A stretch of DNA of 42,332 bases from a virus, in the IMG/VR virus record IMGVR_UViG_3300017666_000003, positions 1 through 42,332 of that record. The stretch is one strand, 5' to 3'. This document shows positions 36,763-42,332 of the stretch, piece after piece. Under the pieces are notes generated by a model, which was not told the DNA's origin, did not search any database, and saw nothing but the letters and a program-made list of their open reading frames with translations. A program made the translations under genes and the position numbers. The number at the start of each line of letters is the position of its first letter. Positions within the stretch are counted from its first letter, which is position 1.

Positions 36763-39009
36763 ATGACCAACCTATACCCAACCGACAACCGTCTCGACTT
36801 TGGCTCCGTCCTCGAGGGGGACGTGTTCGCCCGCGTTTACATCAAGCAGCGATGGGCCGACGCGTGGGTCGAGAGACTCGACATCGTCGCAACGCAAATC
36901 CTTTGGGCCGCAGCTCCGAACACCGGCTCGGCCACAATCCACCGACGCTACGGCCCGGTCGTCGATCGCGGCGACGACGCCGCCGTCAATCGTACACCAA
37001 TCGAACTCGGCGGATGGTACGTCAAGATCGTCGTCACATGTCCGGACGGCGATCGCAATTGGCACGGATACGTCATTGACATCGGCGACGAGCCCGGGGG
37101 ATTGGTCAAGGTCGGTACGACTACTTACGCCACCGGCAAGCAAACGTGGCAATGCGTCGGCATGCTCGCCGCGTTAGATCGCGATGTTCTCAAGGATCAT
37201 TTAAGTCACGCACTCAGCTCGATCGACGATCCCGACAAGCTCGATCGCCGGACCATTTTTTCGCCGCCGCACTTCAATCCGTCGGTCACCGTCAACACCG
37301 GTTTGATTACTCGGTTTAAGCAACAGCCAAACCGTAAGACGGACGCCAATGTTTTCGCCGCCAACAACTATATCGGCGGGACCGGTAACATCGTCCGATT
37401 TTGGACCCGGCGAGAGATCGTTCAATACTTGGTCGAGACCGCAGCTCCGGTTGACGAAGGATCCGATTTGATTATTCCGCTCCGGGTGGAATCGCTTACA
37501 CAGGTACCCAACTGGGGACGTCCGGAGCTTGATTGCGAAAACCGAACGCTCAAACAGGCACTCGATTCTATACTCAACAACGCCACCGGCATGGGCTATT
37601 GGGTATGGGTCGAAGCTAACGCGATACCGGAGGAGCCCGACACGATTGTCGTCCAGTTTTACACCACCACGCCAACCCTCATAACGATTGACCCGATCGA
37701 GCCATTGGAGTTGGCAGCGACGCAGCACATCACCGACCTTTATTGTGGCAACGATCCCGCCACAGCTCACACGGTACAGCAATCACTATCCACCCGCTAC
37801 AACCGAGTGCGAGCCGTCGGGGCGAAACGCATCACGGTTTTGAGTCGCGAGTTTATCGATAGCACATGGGAACGAGGTTACACCGACGCCGAAATTCAGT
37901 CGTGGATCGACAAGTTTCCCACTTCGACGACTAACACACTCGAAAAGCAACAACAGATGATCCACGCCCTAGAGGAGGGACGGTTTTATCATCTGTTCCG
38001 AGCGTTCCGAATGCGACTCCTCGAACTCCGCAGCAACTACAGTAAGCCAGGCACACCAAAGCCCCCCGTTTTCAAACAAGACGCGGATCCCGCGATCGCC
38101 TATATGCCATCGCGCTACGGAATACGAATCCTACCGGACCTCCCGCTCAAGCGGAGTATTGACTACACAGCAGCCAACGCCGACGACCTACACCGAGCGT
38201 CGACGATGCCTCAGCGAGACATCGCCATTTACGGACTCCAACAAGCATTTGGATCCACAAGTCCCCCGGCCAACACCAGCACCCCCAACGATTGGGCCAA
38301 CCGTGCACACGTCAATCTCTACTACAACTCAAGCCGCCCTAACTACGAGATAAATCCACAGCCCTACGACGACGGCGACTACATCGGTCTCCAAATGGAC
38401 GTCTCCGGAGCTTGGCAAGGGGTCATGTCGGGTAGCGATCTCAACTCGTTTTCGGGATTCACGAACCCATACAACTTCATTCCGATCATCGATCGCACGA
38501 CTCTCAAGGTCACATTGGCGATCGAGGAGGATCGACGGTGCGAGTCTCTTTACCCGGAGGACGTTATCGACCTCCCCGACGTCGACGCCCTACTTGAGTT
38601 GCGACTCGAGGCCGGTGAAGGCTTCCGACGCGTGGATCTCCTCGCCGGTACCATCGTCGGATACACCGAAACCGACTGGCAACGCGTTCCGGACGACATC
38701 ACACTCGAGGACGACAGCGACGAACTTTGGACGGTCGCCCGTCTAGCGTACGAATGGTACTCGACAGCCCGCTCCATCCTCCGCCTCACGTCCCGTCGAC
38801 CCACCGCCAAGCTCTGGCCCGGCGTCCTCATTCGCGAACTCAACCCCGAACTCACCCCGATCGCTCGCGACGTCAACACTACGATCACCGAAATCGCCCT
38901 CAGTCTACCGACGGCTCCCGGCGTCACCACCGCCGCCCCCCAATTCGAGATCGTCACAGGCTCGGGGGACATCGACTTTGTGCGATACATCCCCCGAATT
39001 CGCACCTAA
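36763..39009 (+). CDS. Tail hub/tip protein
   Basis: 748 residues, last gene of the late operon. Blocks such as WYVKIVVTCPDGDRNWHGYV IDIG-type, GLVKVGTTTYATGKQTWQCV and LKQALDSILNNATGMGYWVW recall baseplate hub proteins (gp27-like domains), in which a beta-barrel pair ring the tail tip. The C-terminal half (450-740) is mixed, with a long beta part (DDITLEDDSDELWTVARLAY EWYST) that could bind the spike. No lysozyme or peptidase motif visible. The length is typical of siphovirus tail-associated proteins. Confidence 0.65.
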   Translation: MTNLYPTDNRLDFGSVLEGDVFARVYIKQRWADAWVERLDIVATQILWAAAPNTGSATIHRRYGPVVDRGDDAAVNRTPIELGGWYVKIVVTCPDGDRNWHGYVIDIGDEPGGLVKVGTTTYATGKQTWQCVGMLAALDRDVLKDHLSHALSSIDDPDKLDRRTIFSPPHFNPSVTVNTGLITRFKQQPNRKTDANVFAANNYIGGTGNIVRFWTRREIVQYLVETAAPVDEGSDLIIPLRVESLTQVPNWGRPELDCENRTLKQALDSILNNATGMGYWVWVEANAIPEEPDTIVVQFYTTTPTLITIDPIEPLELAATQHITDLYCGNDPATAHTVQQSLSTRYNRVRAVGAKRITVLSREFIDSTWERGYTDAEIQSWIDKFPTSTTNTLEKQQQMIHALEEGRFYHLFRAFRMRLLELRSNYSKPGTPKPPVFKQDADPAIAYMPSRYGIRILPDLPLKRSIDYTAANADDLHRASTMPQRDIAIYGLQQAFGSTSPPANTSTPNDWANRAHVNLYYNSSRPNYEINPQPYDDGDYIGLQMDVSGAWQGVMSGSDLNSFSGFTNPYNFIPIIDRTTLKVTLAIEEDRRCESLYPEDVIDLPDVDALLELRLEAGEGFRRVDLLAGTIVGYTETDWQRVPDDITLEDDSDELWTVARLAYEWYSTARSILRLTSRRPTAKLWPGVLIRELNPELTPIARDVNTTITEIALSLPTAPGVTTAAPQFEIVTGSGDIDFVRYIPRIRT

Positions 39010-39352
39010 ACCACGCAAAAACCCAGCGTTTTCCTTGGTTTCCATCACCACCCCCCCAATCGGGTTGAAAGCCAAAAACTAGCCTTACTTACCCCCCGAT
39101 AATGGGGGTGGCGTGCGCAAAAAAAATACGCAATAGCGGGCGAGCCGCCTGCACCCGGTGGGGGTGGGGGGGAGAACCTTAGAAAATCACCCCCCTTGAG
39201 GGTGGGTTTCGGGGGCCGCCTCGACCCTCGGTCAACCCGTCCAGCCCTGGCCCACGATGGCCAGCCATGCCACGCACCTCCACCAACTCGTCCCACCGGC
39301 GTCCCGCTCTTTAGCGAAACACAGTAAACCCTTGCACATCTCACCAAATAGA

Positions 39353-39399
39353 CCGGATTGCAAATCCGCCACGCGTGGGTTCAACTCCCACCGGAGCCT
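39353..39399 (+). other. attP core: 3' half of a tRNA-Cys(GCA) gene
   Basis: Anticodon stem CGGA/TCCG around loop TTGCAAA with anticodon GCA (39360-39362), T arm GTGGG-TTCAACT-CCCAC (39375-39391), acceptor strand CGGAGCC (39392-39398) and T at the discriminator position 39399, the U73 identity base of tRNA-Cys. No 5' half or GGCTCCG acceptor strand lies upstream, so this is not a functional tRNA gene but a copy of the host gene end. Integration here would rebuild the host tRNA. Confidence 0.85.
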
Positions 39400-39406
39400 C
39401 TAAGGA

Positions 39407-39432
39407 AACCAGCGTTAATCGCTGGTTTTTTT
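39407..39432 (+). terminator. Terminator after the att site
   Basis: Perfect 8-bp stem AACCAGCG / CGCTGGTT with five-base loop and seven T (39426-39432). Probably the host tRNA terminator carried in the att region or the end of the late transcript. Confidence 0.85.
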
Positions 39433-39521
39433 ATAGACTTATCGCAAATTGTATCCGGTTGCCAATTGGTACAGACTGGCCACCTTTGGCCGCCAATCCG
39501 TCCCACCGGCGTCTCACTCCA

Positions 39522-40697
39522 TCATACCGCCGTAGCCCTCACCAGGGCAGCAATGGCCGCATCTTGCTGTTCTGGGAATAAATGTCCATAAGTGTCCAAC
39601 GTCAAACGGATCGTCGAATGACGCATAAGCTTCTGTATTTGTTTAGCGTGGACGTTGGCCAACGCCAACCACGCCCCGCACGTGTAGCGTAACGCGTGGA
39701 AGTCCATGACCTTGCCGTCATGGTCCTTTAACGCCAAGAAGTCGCTAGCCTCGCGTTTCGCTCGTTCGTTCACATCTTTGACCTCGCCGACCCAATCGGC
39801 CCTCGCCCGCTCCATATCGTGGGCGACTAGCTCCGCCAGACTCGTCCTCTTTGAAACAACAAACGCCCGCGATCCCGGCATCTTGCGCCGCAAATGCTCA
39901 CCCAGCAACGTCGACAGCCGAGGCGTCAACGGTTGCTCGGCCGGTTTCGCGTTCTTGGTATTCGCCCCAGGCAGTAACACCCAACCGGGATCCGCCAAGA
40001 TAAACGAACTCCGCTTTAGACTCTGAATCTCTTTCGATCTCAATCCCGTCACCAACGCCAACTCGTAGAGCACCGCCCTCTCGAGTCCCATTAGCCCCTT
40101 GACCACGTCACCCGCTTCCGCAGCTCGCCGCAGGTATCCCCACTCCTCGCGCGATAGCGCCCGACGCTCGTATCGTCGATCCTTAGACGGGCTCGGCGAT
40201 CTCAAGTCCGCCATCGGATCGCTCGCCATACGACCCGTACGCCTACACCAATCCGAATAGCCTTTGATCGCCACAATGTAGCTCTGGACCGTTCTCGCCG
40301 AAATATTCTCCCCCTTCATTCGATGAGTCGTATAAGCCACCACATGGGCCGAGGCTAAATCAATACCACGCGTTACGCCGGCATGGGCAATAATCTTTTC
40401 AATCTTCGACCGCGTATCGACCGTATGCTCGTTCGCCCCGTTGGACATCTCAAGCGACGCCACATAATCATCGACCCAGCGTTGAACCGGTTGCGATTGG
40501 TACTCGACGAGCGATTCCGTACGGCGATCGATCACGCCGGCCCGCATCAGTGCGACACGTTTCTCCTCGGCAGCCAAGACCATAGCCGCGACCGATTTCT
40601 CAGTCGTGCCGGTGGATTTCTTGCGTCGTTTGCCGGTTTCGTCAATCCATTGCATTTGCCAATGTCGACGTCCATCGACACGATAAATGGTACCCAT
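39522..40697 (-). CDS. int: Tyrosine integrase
   Basis: 391 residues. N-terminal SH3-like arm-binding part (MGTIYRVDGRRHWQMQWID), core-binding SAM-like helices at about 70-165 and a catalytic domain with the full set: Arg220 in TGLRSKEIQ, Lys248, His334-x-x-Arg337 in DFHALRYTCGAWLA, His360 in LMRHSTIRLTLDTYGH and nucleophile Tyr370. It recombines attP with the tRNA-Cys gene of the host. The start ATG at 40697 is preceded by AAAGGGA (minus strand). The attP lies just past its 3' end, a common arrangement for tRNA-using phages. Confidence 0.93.
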   Translation of the reverse strand: MGTIYRVDGRRHWQMQWIDETGKRRKKSTGTTEKSVAAMVLAAEEKRVALMRAGVIDRRTESLVEYQSQPVQRWVDDYVASLEMSNGANEHTVDTRSKIEKIIAHAGVTRGIDLASAHVVAYTTHRMKGENISARTVQSYIVAIKGYSDWCRRTGRMASDPMADLRSPSPSKDRRYERRALSREEWGYLRRAAEAGDVVKGLMGLERAVLYELALVTGLRSKEIQSLKRSSFILADPGWVLLPGANTKNAKPAEQPLTPRLSTLLGEHLRRKMPGSRAFVVSKRTSLAELVAHDMERARADWVGEVKDVNERAKREASDFLALKDHDGKVMDFHALRYTCGAWLALANVHAKQIQKLMRHSTIRLTLDTYGHLFPEQQDAAIAALVRATAV

Positions 40698-40703
40698 GGA
40701 TTG

Positions 40704-40961
40704 TTAATCCCTTTCCAGTTGGTCAGACACGCCCCGAGAAACAAAACGATGATTGACCAAGCGATCCAGCCCCCGCTCCTCTGGCAAGTCAGCAATAAAG
40801 CGATCAAGCTCGGTGATATGGAATCGGACCATCGTCCCTAATCGTTTGGGTTTGATTTGTCCGCCAGCGACTAAACGCCGCAAATGGCGTTCACTGATTG
40901 ATAGATAAGCCGCGGCGTCCTCTTTGCTCAAGAGACCGATCGGCCTTGTAGATTTCGTCAT
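40704..40961 (-). CDS. Excisionase/MerR-type helix-turn-helix protein
   Basis: 85 residues from the ATG at 40961; further upstream ATGs are possible, but homology-like content starts here. LLSKEDAAAYLSISERHLRR LVAGGQIKP-type sequence is the HTH_17/excisionase winged-helix pattern, followed by VRFHITELDRFI. Next to the integrase (stop to start six bases), it probably directs excision or regulates int. A GGAG lies 11 bases upstream. Confidence 0.8.
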   Translation of the reverse strand: MTKSTRPIGLLSKEDAAAYLSISERHLRRLVAGGQIKPKRLGTMVRFHITELDRFIADLPEERGLDRLVNHRFVSRGVSDQLERD

Positions 40962-41045
40962 AAGATTTGAAGCTCCGATTGCCATCATGGATTCGGAGCG
41001 TCGAGTTGCTGGGGCAAGTATTGGCACCGTCGGGGACTTTGTCAA

Positions 41046-41498
41046 CTAATCTTTCTTGATTTCGATTTTCGGCTTCGAAGCGACAACGTTTTGTCGTCTG
41101 GCCTCGTCTTTCCTCGCCTTGTGTTCTTCAAGTTCCTTTTGTTGTTTGGAAAAGTGGTCTTTGTCTGACTTAAGTCTTTGTTGATAGTCCCATCGATCAG
41201 CCATCTGTTGGCGAGCCGTTTTTGACGAATCACGAAGACTGAACCCAACAAGTACAACCATGCAAATCGCAATGATTCCCAACAATGCTTCGGATCGTCC
41301 ATTTGCGCCAGCTCCGCCAGCAAGCAACAGTGCTAGTATCATCACCGACCACCAAATCCAACCGCACCCGTAGTTGTACGGTTGATGTTCCGCATCGCAT
41401 ATCCAATCAAGCCGCTCGGCTATGATTTTCAATTGCTCCGCCGTCTCGCGTTGAGCCTGGACAAGATCCTCGACCCCTAACTTCTTTTTGTCTTCCAT
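41046..41498 (-). CDS. Two-span membrane protein
   Basis: 150 residues; GGAG eight bases upstream of the ATG at 41498. N-terminal coiled coil (EDLVQAQRETAEQLKIIAER), two membrane spans at about 47-65 (GWIWWSVMILALLLAGGAGA) and 71-88 (ALLGIIAICMVVLVGFSL), then a long basic charged helix. Membrane proteins of the lysogeny module often block superinfecting phage DNA entry; this role is inferred from context. AT-richer than neighbours. Confidence 0.7.
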   Translation of the reverse strand: MEDKKKLGVEDLVQAQRETAEQLKIIAERLDWICDAEHQPYNYGCGWIWWSVMILALLLAGGAGANGRSEALLGIIAICMVVLVGFSLRDSSKTARQQMADRWDYQQRLKSDKDHFSKQQKELEEHKARKDEARRQNVVASKPKIEIKKD

Positions 41499-41668
41499 TG
41501 TTAAAACTCCGGGCGGTTTAATTCAGCAAAACAAAACATCAAGGCAAAAAAATCAAACATAGAACGACTGATTTCCTACAACAATTGACCATACGTGTCT
41601 CTGTAAAACTAAGAATCCCGAAAAACGAAAAAACTCCAATCATCGCGATTTCCAATTGAAGACACACC

Positions 41669-41893
41669 ATGCGAAGATACGACCTATATCGTTTCGTCCC
41701 TGAAATCCATTCGTTTCGGCTCGAACACCGCAGCATTCGCAAAAAGGAATGCCGCCAAATCATACAATCCGCTCGCGGACTGTACCTCGCAGTCCCACAC
41801 GACGAGTCGCTCATCCCTTTTTCCGACTCGCCTTGCTTGGCTTTTTGTAAGCCTTTGGCTTCTCCGCAACGTTCTCGGAGTAAACGGAAATAG
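41669..41893 (+). CDS. Possible small plus-strand gene
   Basis: 74 residues; ATG in an ACACACCATG context like other starts here. Basic, helix-rich (MRRYDLYRFVPEIHSFRLEH, KKECRQIIQSARGLYLAV) with loss of protein-like character after residue 50. Overlaps the convergent gene ending at 41811, so the last 80 bases conflict. Otherwise 41499-41810 has no gene that I can support. Confidence 0.35.
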   Translation: MRRYDLYRFVPEIHSFRLEHRSIRKKECRQIIQSARGLYLAVPHDESLIPFSDSPCLAFCKPLASPQRSRSKRK

Positions 41894-42113
41894 GCATGTC
41901 CAAGGCTTTTTGGATGTTTGAAAGGTACCCGACCAATCTCCCGCGAAATTGGTCCGTGCCATCCTTACCCATCACAAAGAGCGTTTGACCCGGTCCACGT
42001 TTACCCAGTTGCTCCGCAAAGCTTGAAAGCCGCTCGGAAAACCGACCAAGCTCCTCGCTTAGCTGTTCCAAGTCTTGTTTTGTAACGTGCTGTTTTCGTG
42101 GTTTTGGGTCCAT
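41811..42113 (-). CDS. Small charged protein at the control region
   Basis: 100 residues from the ATG at 42113. N-terminal coiled-coil (KQDLEQLSEELGRFSERLSS FAEQLG-type), a middle alpha/beta part (GQTLFVMGKDGTDQFRGRLV) and a very basic tail (KPKAYKKPSKASRKKG). No helix-turn-helix is visible, so although it occupies the repressor position it is not a recognisable CI. It is transcribed leftward from the divergent control region. Confidence 0.55.
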   Translation of the reverse strand: MDPKPRKQHVTKQDLEQLSEELGRFSERLSSFAEQLGKRGPGQTLFVMGKDGTDQFRGRLVGYLSNIQKALDMPISVYSENVAEKPKAYKKPSKASRKKG

Positions 42114-42162
42114 GCAACCCATCGTAAAAGATTTTTTTCTTGTCGCAAGTGTATAAGCAGCA

Positions 42163-42210
42163 ACGATTTAGGAATCGTCTTTGCACAAACAGTGCAACAT
42201 CTGTGTTGCA
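42163..42210. promoter_or_regulatory. Three operator-like dyads in the divergent control region
   Basis: ACGATT-TAGG-AATCGT (42163-42178), TTGCAC-AAACA-GTGCAA (42181-42197) and TGCAACA-TCTG-TGTTGCA (42193-42210), all perfect and packed in 48 bases; the last two share bases. They stand between the leftward gene at 42113 and the rightward early genes, as repressor operators would. Confidence 0.55.
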
Positions 42211-42233
42211 TTAAGTATATATTGGGTTACTAT
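42206..42233 (+). promoter_or_regulatory. Rightward early promoter candidate
   Basis: TTGCAT (42206-42211), 16-base spacer, TACTAT (42228-42233), crossing the circle junction (the minus-10 is also at 10-15). The minus-35 overlaps the dyad at 42193-42210, so a protein bound there would block it. Confidence 0.45.
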
Positions 42234-42332
42234 TTGAACACGTCGCAGGAAACGACACGGACAATCACGCATGAGGCCAGCCCACACGGATGGCCCCTAG
42301 CTTGAAAGCCGAGTCACTTAGATGGACAGCCG
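42219..42332. repeat. Terminal direct repeat, right copy
   Basis: Identical to 1-114; it includes the first 11 bases of the gene at 104. See the left copy. Confidence 0.95.

Larger units (their letters stand above)
39010..39521. other. 512-base noncoding region with attP
   Basis: Between convergent late and integrase genes. Contains ACCCCC-CGATAAT-GGGGGT (39091-39109), a G-rich stretch (39150-39175), the tRNA-Cys 3' half, and a terminator. The G-rich segment can form quadruplex-like structures. The integrase arm sites should lie here, but I cannot pick them out by eye. Confidence 0.75.

Noticed and set aside
39353-39399. Functional tRNA-Cys gene
   Set aside because: Only the anticodon arm, T arm and 3' acceptor strand are present. 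There is no D arm or GGCTCCG 5' strand upstream.

Overview
The window is a complete, circularly closing genome of a temperate tailed phage (Caudoviricetes, siphovirus-like). The host is probably a planctomycete of the Pirellulaceae/Rhodopirellula type. The first 114 bases recur exactly as the last 114, so the unique circle is 42,218 bp. The phage assignment rests on a GpA-type large terminase, a lambda-type portal, a protease/major-capsid polyprotein, a tape measure protein, and a tyrosine integrase next to an attP that copies the 3' half of a tRNA-Cys(GCA) gene. The host guess rests on dense families of short palindromic and heptamer repeats that I associate with planctomycete intergenic DNA, and on many genes without Shine-Dalgarno sites. 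That guess is an inference.

Layout. 42.1-42.2 kb and 1-0.1 kb: divergent control region with dyads and an early promoter. 0.1-8.2 kb (+): small early genes, including winged-helix proteins, a DUF1064 nuclease-like protein and a replisome-organizer-like protein with a possible origin inside its gene, followed by a three-gene overlapping set. 8.4-9.9 kb: a more AT-rich two-gene insert (ParB-like plus unknown). 10.0-11.0 kb: Myb/winged-helix regulator and a small protein. 11.0-12.5 kb (-): two-gene operon with its own promoter. 12.7-19.2 kb (+): tail module with a frameshifted assembly chaperone, the tape measure and a probable tail tube protein. 19.2-22.2 kb: coiled-coil and membrane proteins around a papain-like peptidase, a candidate lysis cassette. 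22.3-32.7 kb (+): terminases, portal, capsid and connectors, interrupted by a reverse-strand DUF4145 gene. 32.8-39.0 kb: distal tail, beta-helix spike and tail hub. 39.0-42.1 kb (-): attP, integrase, excisionase-like protein and membrane/accessory genes.

The most unusual property is the spread of hairpin repeats. A roughly 55-75-base two-hairpin palindrome occurs about 22 times, whole or as a half. Most copies lie between genes, where they often supply the stop codon. Five copies lie wholly inside essential-looking genes and are translated in three different readings: the replication protein, a reverse-strand regulator, a membrane-anchored protein, the large terminase and the capsid protease. 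Other repeat families are also translated in the portal, the capsid linker and a helix-hairpin-helix protein. This resembles the Rickettsia palindromic elements that insert in frame into genes, but here it is in a phage.
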